A stretch of 45,918 nt of DNA from an uncultured Pelagibacteraceae bacterium (GTDB lineage: Bacteria; Pseudomonadota; Alphaproteobacteria; Pelagibacterales; Pelagibacteraceae). Each line of letters opens with the position of its first letter. Position 1 is the stretch's first letter. The position numbers and the translations under genes are program-made. Shown piece by piece: positions 1-7,665 of the stretch. The stretch is taken from assembly GCA_902631535.1 (NCBI GenBank), contig CACOYX010000007.1, forward strand, positions 1-45,918, written 5' to 3'. Below the pieces are notes generated by a model that was given only the letters and a program-made list of their open reading frames with translations, was not told where the DNA came from and did no database searches.

Positions 1-308
1 ATTAGTCTCCAATCTTCAAATCTTGGTTTTAAATGAGCGATATCTGGTTTTTGTACAAAAGCTTCTTTTTTTAACGGATTAAACAATCCCGTTGATCTAA
101 AATTATTTTCAATAATCTTTGATATATTTTCGCCTAATTCTTTTATTTTTATTCCATCATAATTTTCAGACTTAATATCTACATGTAAAGGAGAAATCGC
201 TATTGGTAGAGGATCTAGATTACCTCTAGTAATATCAATTTCAATTAAAGCAAATGACTTATTAATTAAAAATATATTTAATAAAAATATAATAATAAGT
301 TTTTTCAT
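1..308 (-). CDS. tolB: TolB N-terminal part, cut by the left window edge
   Basis: Translating the minus strand from the ATG at 308-306 gives 102 codons open to the window edge. The product begins MKKLIIIFLLNIFLINKSFA, a signal peptide, followed by LIEIDITRGNLDPLPIAI, typical of the mature start of TolB, and a later FRSTGLFNPL segment as in the TolA-binding N-domain. TolB is the periplasmic beta-propeller that links TolA to Pal. The ATG lies one base after the tolA stop, with an AAAGG ribosome site inside the tolA end. The rest of the protein is not to the left in this window; a TolB C-terminal part that starts about 15-20 residues further on is found at 14.53-15.51 kb on the other strand. Identity is confident; whether the gene is intact cannot be seen. 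Confidence 0.88.
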   Translation of the reverse strand, partial: MKKLIIIFLLNIFLINKSFALIEIDITRGNLDPLPIAISPLHVDIKSENYDGIKIKELGENISKIIENNFRSTGLFNPLKKEAFVQKPDIAHLKPRFEDWRL

Positions 309-309
309 A

Positions 310-1116
310 TCAACCTTTTAGCATTTCAGTTGGATTAAAATTTAATTGTAATTCTTTCCATTTGTCATAACCAGTTGGAGGCACCTTTAATGGTTGACAC
401 AATCTCACTGCTCTAAGAGCACTTTCAGCTAAAACCTTGTAAAATTTTTGACCTGGTTTATTCATTCTTTGATGATCTAAAATTTCAGATTTCATTATTG
501 TTCCATCTTTTTTTAATTTAAGTTTAATTCTAACTAATAAATCTTCATCGTATGGTAAACCTAGTGGCACACTCCAACAACCAAAAATTTGAGCTCTTAA
601 AGCATCTTCCTGAGAAAGTGTAAGACCTGTAGCAAATGAATTTTTTTTACTACTTTGAGTAACTTTATCACTTTTTTTTTGTTTTACAGCCTCTTCCTCT
701 TTTGCTTTATCAATTAGAGCAGCAATTTGATTGGTGTCTACAATTTCTGTTTTTTCAAATTCTGATGCTTGTCTTATTTGTGGTTTAATCTCTTCTGGAT
801 TTTGTTTCTTTTTAACTATTTGTTTTTCCTCTTTTTTTTCGTTTGGTAAAGGAATTCGATCAGGTTTTTCTTTTGCTTTTGCTGCTGGTGGTGCTTGCTC
901 TGATACTAATCTTTCTTCTTTTTTTTTTGTCTCTTCTATTATTTTTCTTGCTTTAGGGGCGTATGGAATACTGGTTTTATCTGTAATTTGAATCAATTCC
1001 ATTGAAACTATCGGAGGTAAATCGATTGGCTCTCTAAGCATGAATGGTAAGCTTAGAATAGTTAGTAGGACCAACACAGAGTGAAAAGTGATTGAATAAA
1101 TTAAACTTCTTATCAT
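310..1116 (-). CDS. tolA: TolA, envelope-spanning protein of the Tol-Pal system
   Basis: 268 residues with the TolA layout: one N-terminal membrane segment (about 5-27), a long Lys/Glu/Pro-rich stretch (about 50-165) likely to be extended or coiled-coil across the periplasm, and a compact C-terminal domain (about 170-262) with a GCWSVP motif and two cysteines (about 180 and 242) that could form a disulfide. TolA is energised by TolQ-TolR and contacts TolB/Pal during outer-membrane constriction. It sits between tolR (8 bases upstream) and tolB (1 base downstream) in a tight operon. Sequence conservation is low in this family, so the call rests on architecture plus position. Confidence 0.88.
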   Translation of the reverse strand: MIRSLIYSITFHSVLVLLTILSLPFMLREPIDLPPIVSMELIQITDKTSIPYAPKARKIIEETKKKEERLVSEQAPPAAKAKEKPDRIPLPNEKKEEKQIVKKKQNPEEIKPQIRQASEFEKTEIVDTNQIAALIDKAKEEEAVKQKKSDKVTQSSKKNSFATGLTLSQEDALRAQIFGCWSVPLGLPYDEDLLVRIKLKLKKDGTIMKSEILDHQRMNKPGQKFYKVLAESALRAVRLCQPLKVPPTGYDKWKELQLNFNPTEMLKG

Positions 1117-1124
1117 AAATCATC

Positions 1125-1538
1125 CTAGTTTTTGTAAGGCTCTGATATTAATGCTACTTTGGAAAATCCTGCGCCCGATAGGGTTCCCATTACCTCTAAA
1201 ACTCTTCCATAGTTAATATTTTTATCCCCCCTAACATATATTCTTGTATCAGTTCTATTTTTAGCAATTGCTAATAATTTGGGTATCATCTTCTGATAAG
1301 TTACTTGATGTTCTTGAATATAAATTTCACCTTTTGAATTAATGCTTAAAGTAAGTGGTTCCTGATCATCTGGAAGTGAGTCTGCAGCTGACTCTGGTAA
1401 GTCAACTTGAACACCTACGGTTAATAAAGGAGCCGTAACCATGAAGATGATAAGAAGAACTAACATTACATCCACGAAAGGTGTCACATTTATTTCGCTC
1501 ATAGGTTCTTTTTTTGAGCGATTGAAATTAAAAGCCAT
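1125..1538 (-). CDS. tolR: TolR, ExbD-family proton-channel subunit
   Basis: 137 residues of the ExbD/TolR family. A short cytoplasmic N-terminus is followed by one membrane helix (about 20-42) carrying the conserved acidic residue D23 in the PFVDVMLVLL motif. This is the residue that takes part in proton flow with TolQ in characterised homologues. The remainder is a periplasmic domain with the usual VDLPE segment after the helix. The gene starts two bases after the tolQ stop and is followed by tolA, so translation is probably coupled. Length is normal for the family and nothing unusual is seen. Confidence 0.95.
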   Translation of the reverse strand: MAFNFNRSKKEPMSEINVTPFVDVMLVLLIIFMVTAPLLTVGVQVDLPESAADSLPDDQEPLTLSINSKGEIYIQEHQVTYQKMIPKLLAIAKNRTDTRIYVRGDKNINYGRVLEVMGTLSGAGFSKVALISEPYKN

Positions 1539-1540
1539 TA

Positions 1541-2221
1541 TTAAATTATTGATAAAAATCTTTTTGAGAAATTATCTATTTTTGAAAAATATCTTTGAGA
1601 GTCGCTATTAAATTTATTATAAGCTACAACTGCTGGGATAGCAGCTAATAAACCTAAAGCTGTTGCAAATAAAGCCTCTGCTATACCTGGGGCTACAATT
1701 GCTAAACTAGTATTTCTTGATATTGCAATAGATTGAAATGAATTCATTATTCCCCATACTGTTCCAAATAATCCTATAAAAGGCGCTGTTGAACCGATAG
1801 TAGCTAAAAAAGTAAAATTCTTTTCAACTTTTTTCATTTCATCATCAGTAGCTATTTCGAGTATTCTACTAACTCTCGCAGTTTGCACAGCAGATGATTG
1901 TCTTTTTGTTTTTATTAATTCTGCCATAGCTGTTTTAAATATAAGGATGGCTGGATCTTTTGAGTTTGCTGGAAGGCTATTGTTAAAACTTTCGGCCGAT
2001 TTGGCTTTCCAAAATTTTTTTTCAAAATCAATAATAGATTTATTTATATTCTTAAATAACTTAAATTTATCAAAAATTAATGCCCATGAAAAAATTGAGG
2101 AAGCTATTAATAAAATAATTACAAATTTTACAACAAAGTCAGCTCTTAAAAAAAGCTTCCATAATGAAAAGTCTGTTGCTCCACCTAAACCTACTACTTG
2201 AGCTGCTATATCTTGTTCCAT
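1541..2221 (-). CDS. tolQ: TolQ, MotA/TolQ/ExbB proton-channel protein
   Basis: 226 residues with three predicted membrane helices (about 28-50, 138-162 and 173-201) and a cytoplasmic loop between the first two, as in TolQ/ExbB. The TIGSTAPFIGLFGTVWGI and IAEALFATALGLLAAIPA stretches are the family signatures of helices 2 and 3. With TolR it forms the proton-driven motor in the inner membrane that powers TolA. It is the first tol gene here and begins 57 bases after the ruvC stop. In many proteobacteria ruvA, ruvB and ybgC lie between ruvC and tolQ; none is present here. Confidence 0.95.
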   Translation of the reverse strand: MEQDIAAQVVGLGGATDFSLWKLFLRADFVVKFVIILLIASSIFSWALIFDKFKLFKNINKSIIDFEKKFWKAKSAESFNNSLPANSKDPAILIFKTAMAELIKTKRQSSAVQTARVSRILEIATDDEMKKVEKNFTFLATIGSTAPFIGLFGTVWGIMNSFQSIAISRNTSLAIVAPGIAEALFATALGLLAAIPAVVAYNKFNSDSQRYFSKIDNFSKRFLSII

Positions 2222-2278
2222 AATGGTTGATTACTTTTAGATTGTGTCATGAATTTGGCGTTATTTGTTAATTTGGGT

Positions 2279-2770
2279 TTAATTTTCTTCAGTTAATCTT
2301 GTTTCACTGAAAAATCTTGCAATCAATATGGCATCGGATTTATTAACGTCTTTTTTTTTTGCCAATTGATTTGATAATTTTGGGTACATTTCAATAACTT
2401 TTGTTCTACTGGAGTCTTTTGAGGAATTAATTAGTTCAAAATGTTTTTTCCATTTTGATGGTCGCACAAAAAAAATTGGAAAATTTAGAGCTGCACATAT
2501 CCCTTTAATCGCGCCAAAAGTCTGACCAAAATTAAACATACTAGTTACACCTTGGCCAGGCATAGCATTTACTTGTTCAACTACAACAGCTACTTCTTCA
2601 TTGTTTACAATGTTTTCTTTAAGAAAGTTTACAAGTAAAGCGCTATTTAATTGTCTTTTATTCTTTTTACCCTCTGACATTACAGGCATATCAAATATAT
2701 TTAAAACCTTATTGTTTTCTAAAACTGCGATTGCTCCGCTAAGACCTGGGTCTATTCCTATGATTTTCAT
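2279..2770 (-). CDS. ruvC: Phage-type RuvC-like Holliday junction resolvase
   Basis: 163 residues with an RNase H-like nuclease fold: DPG motif with D7 (IGIDPGLSGAIAV), E65 in VVVEQVNAMPGQG, and D146 near the C-terminus (KSDAILIARF), matching the acidic metal-binding set of RuvC nucleases. The expected activity is cutting four-way DNA junctions in recombination repair. The SGAIA start, the EQVNAMPGQGVTSMFNFG block and the RPSKWKK segment resemble the resolvase family common in phages more than E. coli-type RuvC, which has TGYGV after DPG. The gene overlaps the yebC stop by 4 bases (ATGA), so it occupies the standard yebC-ruvC position, but ruvA and ruvB are not adjacent. Function is confident at family level; the subfamily is from pattern recognition. 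Confidence 0.85.
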   Translation of the reverse strand: MKIIGIDPGLSGAIAVLENNKVLNIFDMPVMSEGKKNKRQLNSALLVNFLKENIVNNEEVAVVVEQVNAMPGQGVTSMFNFGQTFGAIKGICAALNFPIFFVRPSKWKKHFELINSSKDSSRTKVIEMYPKLSNQLAKKKDVNKSDAILIARFFSETRLTEEN

Positions 2771-3498
2771 AATTGTAAATTTTTTAAGTCAGCGTTAGTA
2801 AATATGTTTTGTACATCATCTAATTCTTCAAGAGCAGTTAAAACTTTGATCAACTCATCGCTTTTATCTTTAGCCAAATCAATGAAATTTAAAGGTCTCC
2901 ATTCTATTGAGGAGTAACTCAGTGTTTCAATTTTTTTTTCAATTTCAGTTTTGATTTTATAAAAATCCTCTTTTTCAGTAATTATCTCAAAAATATTATC
3001 TAAATTAATACAATCTTTTGCGCCAGCGTTTATTGCTATTTCAAATATTTCTTCCTCTTTAATTTTATCTTTTTCTATATGAATAACACCACAATTTGAA
3101 AACATATGAGCAGTTGACCCTGCTTCACCTAGTCTTCCCCCATTTTTTTGTAATACTGTTCTTATACTAGATGCAGATCTATTTTTATTATCAGTAAGTG
3201 TCTCTATTATCAAAGCAATGTTAGAGGGTCCAAATCCCTCATATCTTAAATTCTCATAATTTTTATCTCCGCTCATTTCTGATTTGCTTATTGCTCTTGA
3301 AATATTATCTTTTGGCATATTAGCTTGCTTTGCTGCTTGGATAGCTGTCCGCAATCTGGGATTCATATCAGGATCTTTATCACCCAACTTAGCAGCAACA
3401 GTTATTTCTCTAGATAATTTAGAAAAAATTTTAGATCTCTCTTTGTCAGCTCTACCTTTTTTATGTTTAATGCCTGCCCAATGTGAATGTCCTGCCAT
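2767..3498 (-). CDS. yebC: YebC/PmpR/TACO1-family protein
   Basis: 243 residues, full family length, starting with the invariant MAGHSHWAGIKHKKGRAD and containing the PKDNISRAI and YEGFGP motifs. Members were first described as transcription regulators; the mitochondrial relative TACO1 and recent bacterial work link the family to translation, including relief of ribosome stalling. Here it sits upstream of ruvC with a 4-base overlap and 2 bases after ymdB, so it is part of a minus-strand operon. No truncation or unusual residues are seen. The exact role in this organism cannot be told from the sequence. Confidence 0.95.
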   Translation of the reverse strand: MAGHSHWAGIKHKKGRADKERSKIFSKLSREITVAAKLGDKDPDMNPRLRTAIQAAKQANMPKDNISRAISKSEMSGDKNYENLRYEGFGPSNIALIIETLTDNKNRSASSIRTVLQKNGGRLGEAGSTAHMFSNCGVIHIEKDKIKEEEIFEIAINAGAKDCINLDNIFEIITEKEDFYKIKTEIEKKIETLSYSSIEWRPLNFIDLAKDKSDELIKVLTALEELDDVQNIFTNADLKNLQL

Positions 3499-3500
3499 AA

Positions 3501-4307
3501 CTAATCTGCTAAACTACCTCCATTAATCAATCTAGTTATTTTTTTTGCTAAGCCAGTTTCAAAATTAGTTTCCACAATCACCCCTGATAAAGTTCCCTCG
3601 CCCTCAGCTGGAAAATGACTAGTCGCATCTTTTTGCTTCAAAAATCTTTTTATTGAATTTTCTTTATTCATTCCAATGACAGAGTTGTAATCTCCACACA
3701 TTCCAATATCTGTTTGATAAGCTGTACCCCCTTCTAGAATGCGAGTGTCAGCAGTAGGAACATGTGTATGAGTTCCAACAACACAGGTAGCTTTGCCATC
3801 AAAAAAATGGCCTGCTGCCATTTTTTCACTTGTGATCTCACCGTGAAAATCTACGACTATAAAATCTACATCCTTTTTCAATTTCATTTTGTTAGAAATT
3901 TCTTCAGCTGTTTTAAAAACATCTTCTGTTTTTCTCATAAATACATTTCCCATCAAATTAATTACACCAACTTTAAATTTTTTATCTCTTGAATTATATA
4001 TTTTATAACCTCTACCTGGAGAACCGTTTACAAGATTTGCAGGTCTTAAAAGTCTATTTTCTTTTTCTATGAAATCTGTTGTTTCTTTTTTATCCCAAAT
4101 GTGATTTCCAGAGGTAATTACGTCAACACCAATTTCAAAAAATTTCTCAGTTATTTTTTGAGTGATACCTCGGCCATCATCAGATGCATTTTCACCATTA
4201 ACGATTACAAAATCAATCTTATTAATTTTAATTAAATTAGGTAATTTATTACTTAGGGCTTTTCTACCAGATGCTCCCATGATGTCTCCTAAAATTAATA
4301 TATTCAT
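3501..4307 (-). CDS. ymdB: YmdB-like metallophosphoesterase (TIGR00282 type)
   Basis: 268 residues. Metal-binding phosphoesterase motifs appear in order: GDIMG with D8, VNGENASDD (N39-E40 region), SGNHIWD with N68-H69, an HGE segment, and GTHTHVPTAD. This set defines the calcineurin-like YmdB family, whose Bacillus subtilis member hydrolyses 2',3'-cyclic nucleotides and affects global gene expression. The gene overlaps the cyclo-ligase gene upstream by 4 bases and ends 2 bases before yebC. The link with folate-metabolism and YebC genes is conserved in several lineages, but its meaning is not known to me. Confidence 0.88.
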   Translation of the reverse strand: MNILILGDIMGASGRKALSNKLPNLIKINKIDFVIVNGENASDDGRGITQKITEKFFEIGVDVITSGNHIWDKKETTDFIEKENRLLRPANLVNGSPGRGYKIYNSRDKKFKVGVINLMGNVFMRKTEDVFKTAEEISNKMKLKKDVDFIVVDFHGEITSEKMAAGHFFDGKATCVVGTHTHVPTADTRILEGGTAYQTDIGMCGDYNSVIGMNKENSIKRFLKQKDATSHFPAEGEGTLSGVIVETNFETGLAKKITRLINGGSLAD

Positions 4308-4858
4308 TTAAAAATTCCTTTTTCTGTTATAATGTAATCTAATTTAACATCATTTCGATTTACCGGAAGGTTATGGTGTCTTTGAAATGAGAAAGCAATA
4401 CCAACTGTAAAAATATTCTTAAATTGCTTTAAATATTTATTTAGATATCGATCGTAAAATCCTTTACCGTATCCTAGTCTATATTTTTTTTTATCAAAAG
4501 CTAATATTGGTACTAGCATTAAATCAGGTACTTTGGGTTTGGTCTTAATTGGCTCTAATATTCCAAATTCATTTACATATAATGCATCATTTTTTTTCCA
4601 AGAAAAAAAATTCATGAGATTATTTTTATCAATCACGGGAAGCAAGATATCTTGATTTGAAAAACTCTTAAATTCAAAAATTTTTAATACATCTAACTCA
4701 AAGTTAGATGGATAATATAAAGCTATTTTAATAATTTTTTTTTTGAATTTTAGACGTGTTAATTTTATTAATGGTAAAAAAAAGCTTTTATCAATTTCAA
4801 AATATTTTTTTTTTCTTAAATTGAAATATTTTTTTCTTAATTGGATTTTTTGTTGCAT
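4304..4858 (-). CDS. fau: 5-formyltetrahydrofolate cyclo-ligase
   Basis: 184 residues. The family signature GYGKGFYDRYL lies at about 129-139, and the N-terminal LRKKYFNLRKK region carries the basic residues typical of ATP binding in this family. The enzyme (MTHFS, YgfA/Fau) converts 5-formyl-THF to 5,10-methenyl-THF using ATP and so recycles an inhibitory folate. It directly follows zapA with no gap, an arrangement also known from gammaproteobacteria, where 6S RNA lies between the two; there is no room for 6S RNA here. Length is normal for the family. Confidence 0.93.
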   Translation of the reverse strand: MQQKIQLRKKYFNLRKKKYFEIDKSFFLPLIKLTRLKFKKKIIKIALYYPSNFELDVLKIFEFKSFSNQDILLPVIDKNNLMNFFSWKKNDALYVNEFGILEPIKTKPKVPDLMLVPILAFDKKKYRLGYGKGFYDRYLNKYLKQFKNIFTVGIAFSFQRHHNLPVNRNDVKLDYIITEKGIFK

Positions 4859-5305
4859 CTACTGTATTTTGGACAGCGACTCTGTATTTGAAATTATTTT
4901 TTCTAGTGATCGAGTTGTTTTATCAAGCATTGACTCGTAAAGGGAATTGTTTTCTTCAATTGTTTTTTTGAAACCATCTAGTTCTTTATTCAAATTTTTA
5001 ATTTCGATATCTTTTCCCTCTTTATATTTAATTGCTAGAGATCTGATCTCTTTAAATTTATTCGAAATCTCATCTAATTTTTTTTTTTGATTTGTTACTT
5101 TTTGTTTTAAATCAAAATAATCATCAATCAATTGAATAGTAGTAATTAATAAAAGCTTATTTTCTCCAATATTTCCAAGCTTATCTTTTAATTCTGAGTA
5201 CTTTTTATCCAAAAACGTTGTTAATTTTTTCAAAGACTCCTCTTGCCCATCATCACATGAAAGTAAATAGTCTTTATTGTTAAATTTTATATTTACATTT
5301 GCCAT
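4859..5305 (-). CDS. zapA: ZapA-like cell division protein
   Basis: 148 residues. The N-terminal part (about 1-75) fits ZapA: a small beta-alpha domain beginning [15 protein letters not shown], with ESLKKLTTFLDKKY and LLITTIQLIDDYFDLK helices. The rest (about 75-145) is a charged coiled coil. ZapA stabilises and bundles FtsZ filaments at the division site. The start overlaps the end of the upstream coiled-coil gene by 13 bases, so the two are probably translated together. The C-terminal coil is longer than in E. coli ZapA (109 residues). The call rests on the N-domain and the position next to the cyclo-ligase gene. Confidence 0.8.
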   Translation of the reverse strand: MANVNIKFNNKDYLLSCDDGQEESLKKLTTFLDKKYSELKDKLGNIGENKLLLITTIQLIDDYFDLKQKVTNQKKKLDEISNKFKEIRSLAIKYKEGKDIEIKNLNKELDGFKKTIEENNSLYESMLDKTTRSLEKIISNTESLSKIQ

Positions 5306-5616
5306 TTATCTATTTCGCTAACTAAATTTTCAGTTTCTTGGCTTAGTTCTTCTATGTCTTGATTGAACTTATCTTCAAGCTCTGACCTTTTGTTCACTTC
5401 TAATTGTAAATTTTTTATTTTTTCCTTTAAATATTTATGTTCTCTCATTAATTCATTATTCTTTTTTTCAATTTCTTTTTTTTGATTGGCCAATTCTTTT
5501 TTTTCAGTTCTAATTTTTTCTAACTCATTATTTGGCTGTGAATAACTTAAAGATAATGAATTTAATTTATCAATAAGCTGGTTTAAATTTTGCTCTTTCT
5601 TTTCAAAACTACTCAT
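5293..5616 (-). CDS. Small coiled-coil protein upstream of zapA (DUF4164-like)
   Basis: 107 residues made almost entirely of Lys/Glu/Asn-rich heptads (about 5-105), with no membrane segment or cysteine. Alphaproteobacteria often carry a short coiled-coil protein of the DUF4164 type directly before zapA, and position and composition fit that. Similarity of coiled coils is weak evidence, however. The 13-base overlap with zapA suggests a division-related partner of ZapA. It is divergent from tkt, with start codons 57 bases apart on either side of a shared AT-rich promoter region. Function is unknown. Confidence 0.7.
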   Translation of the reverse strand: MSSFEKKEQNLNQLIDKLNSLSLSYSQPNNELEKIRTEKKELANQKKEIEKKNNELMREHKYLKEKIKNLQLEVNKRSELEDKFNQDIEELSQETENLVSEIDKWQM

Positions 5617-5635
5617 AAAGATTTATACCATAATA

Positions 5636-5664
5636 TTGATATAGTTAGTTTAAGTCTATATAGG
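5636..5664 (+). promoter_or_regulatory. Candidate sigma-70-type promoter for tkt
   Basis: TTGATA at 5636-5641 and TATAGG at 5659-5664 are separated by 17 bases, in the 57-base gap between the divergent zapA-side gene and tkt. Each box matches four or five of six consensus positions. The predicted transcript start would fall only a few bases before the GTG start of tkt, implying a nearly leaderless message. In such AT-rich DNA chance matches are common, so this is tentative. Confidence 0.3.
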
Positions 5665-5673
5665 TATTTGGAA

Positions 5674-7656
5674 GTGACTGTAAAATTTAATCAATTATCC
5701 AACGCAATTAGATTTTTATCAATTGACGCTGTGCAAAAAGCAAATTCAGGTCATCCTGGCATGCCTATGGGTATGGCAGATGTTGCTACTGTTTTATTTA
5801 AATACCACCTGAGGTTTAATCCGAAAAATCCAAACTGGATTAATCGTGATAGATTTATTTTGTCTGCTGGACACGGTTCAATGTTACTTTACTCTCTTTT
5901 GTATCTTTGTGGTTACAAAAGTATTTCAATTGAGGATATAAAAAATTTTAGACAACTTAATTCTATTTGCGCTGGTCATCCGGAGTACAAAAAAGGTTCT
6001 GGAATTGAAACTACCACTGGACCTTTAGGACAAGGGTTAGGAAACGCTGTGGGTATGGCAATAGCAGAAGAAATATTCAGAAAAAAATTTAGTTCTTCTG
6101 TCATAAATAACAAAACCTATGTAATTGCGAGTGATGGAGACTTAATGGAGGGAATTAGTCATGAAGCAATGAGTCTAGCTGGCCATCTAAAATTAAAGAA
6201 TTTAATTGTTTTTTTTGACAATAATAAAATTTCAATTGACGGTTCAACATCGCTTAGTGTTTCAGATAATTACAAAAAAAGATTTGAATCTTACGGTTGG
6301 AGCTTCTTAGAGGTAAACGGTCACAATGAAAAACAAATTTCAAAAGCGATCACAAAAGCATCAAAATCAAAAAAACCTTCAGTAATATCTTGTAAAACTA
6401 TAATAGGATTTGGATCACCTAATAAATCTGGTAAAGCTTCCTCTCATGGGTCTCCTTTAGGAGATGAAGAAATAGCTTTAGTGAGAAAAAAACTAAAATG
6501 GAACAACCAGCCATTTGAAGTGCCTCAAGAAATACTAGATGAATGGAGAAATATAGGTAACAAGGGTGAGCAACTGGAAAATGAATGGCTTGAAACAGTC
6601 AATAAAAAAAATTCTAAAATTAAAAGTGAACTTAACGGGGCTAAAGAGAAATTGAATTTGAACGGTTTAGAAGATTTAATTCGTCAAGAAAAAGATAAAC
6701 ATTTTGAATCAAAGCCAAGTTTAGCTACACGACAATGCTCGATGGCTGCAATAGAAAAAATTTCTGCCTTTCTTCCTGAATTAATAGGTGGTTCTGCAGA
6801 TTTAAGTGGTTCTAATAATACAAAGACAAATAATTCTAAAATTATAAACTCTAAAAATTTTAATGGAAATTATATTCATTACGGAGTTAGAGAACATGGT
6901 ATGGCAGCAGTTATGAATGGTTTAGCGCTTTATGGAGGTATAATACCTTATGGTGGAACATTTTTAATATTTTCAGATTATTGTAAACCCTCAATAAGAC
7001 TCTCTGCTTTAATGGGTCTTAAGGTAATTTATGTTTTTTCACACGACTCGATTGGCCTTGGTGAAGATGGTCCTACTCACCAACCTATAGAACAACTTAC
7101 TGGGTTGAGAGCAATTCCAAATTTAAATGTCTTCAGGCCAGCAGATATTAATGAAACATTTGAATGTTGGGAAATAGCTTTAAAAAGTGAAAATACCCCA
7201 AGTGCTATTGCTTTATCGAGACAAAAAGTTCCTTACATCAATCCAAGCAATGCTAAAGAGAATAAATGTGAAAAAGGAGCCTATGTAGTTAAATTGACTT
7301 CGCATGAGAGTAATGTAACATTGGTTGCTTCAGGTACTGAGGTAGAGCTTGCTTTAAAAGTTCAAGAGAAACTTATAGAAAATAATATTCATTCTAAAGT
7401 CATTTCAATGCCTTGTATGGAGCTTTTTGATAAACAACCTGAGGATTACCGAAAAGATATTTTAGAAGAAAACTCATTGATCATCACATTGGAAGCTGGA
7501 AGTGTAACGTCTTGGCAAAAATATATTAAAAATAAAGGTGCCAATTTAGGTATAGATAAATTTGGTGAAAGTGCTCCTTATAAAGAAATTTACAAACATT
7601 TTAAATTATCAGAGGAAGATATAACAAATTTTATTCAAAAAAAATTGAGAGAGTAG
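5674..7656 (+). CDS. tkt: Transketolase
   Basis: About 660 residues from a GTG start at 5674, which begins [20 protein letters not shown], the usual transketolase start. The frame stays open upstream to an ATG at 5590, but that would add 28 unrelated residues and overlap the divergent gene. Motifs: SGHPGMPMG near the N-terminus, the thiamine diphosphate/Mg motif [37 protein letters not shown] with the catalytic Glu, and [14 protein letters not shown]. It moves two-carbon units in the non-oxidative pentose phosphate pathway. It is followed after 9 bases by pgk; the gap gene that often lies between is absent. Confidence 0.96.
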   Translation: MTVKFNQLSNAIRFLSIDAVQKANSGHPGMPMGMADVATVLFKYHLRFNPKNPNWINRDRFILSAGHGSMLLYSLLYLCGYKSISIEDIKNFRQLNSICAGHPEYKKGSGIETTTGPLGQGLGNAVGMAIAEEIFRKKFSSSVINNKTYVIASDGDLMEGISHEAMSLAGHLKLKNLIVFFDNNKISIDGSTSLSVSDNYKKRFESYGWSFLEVNGHNEKQISKAITKASKSKKPSVISCKTIIGFGSPNKSGKASSHGSPLGDEEIALVRKKLKWNNQPFEVPQEILDEWRNIGNKGEQLENEWLETVNKKNSKIKSELNGAKEKLNLNGLEDLIRQEKDKHFESKPSLATRQCSMAAIEKISAFLPELIGGSADLSGSNNTKTNNSKIINSKNFNGNYIHYGVREHGMAAVMNGLALYGGIIPYGGTFLIFSDYCKPSIRLSALMGLKVIYVFSHDSIGLGEDGPTHQPIEQLTGLRAIPNLNVFRPADINETFECWEIALKSENTPSAIALSRQKVPYINPSNAKENKCEKGAYVVKLTSHESNVTLVASGTEVELALKVQEKLIENNIHSKVISMPCMELFDKQPEDYRKDILEENSLIITLEAGSVTSWQKYIKNKGANLGIDKFGESAPYKEIYKHFKLSEEDITNFIQKKLRE

Positions 7657-7665
7657 TATAAGCCG

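Noticed and set aside
4855-4862. 6S RNA between zapA and the cyclo-ligase gene, as in gammaproteobacteria
   Set aside because: The two coding regions abut with no space for an RNA gene.
5590-5673. Upstream ATG start for transketolase
   Set aside because: It would overlap the divergent coiled-coil gene and add 28 residues not found in transketolases; GTG at 5674 gives the normal start.
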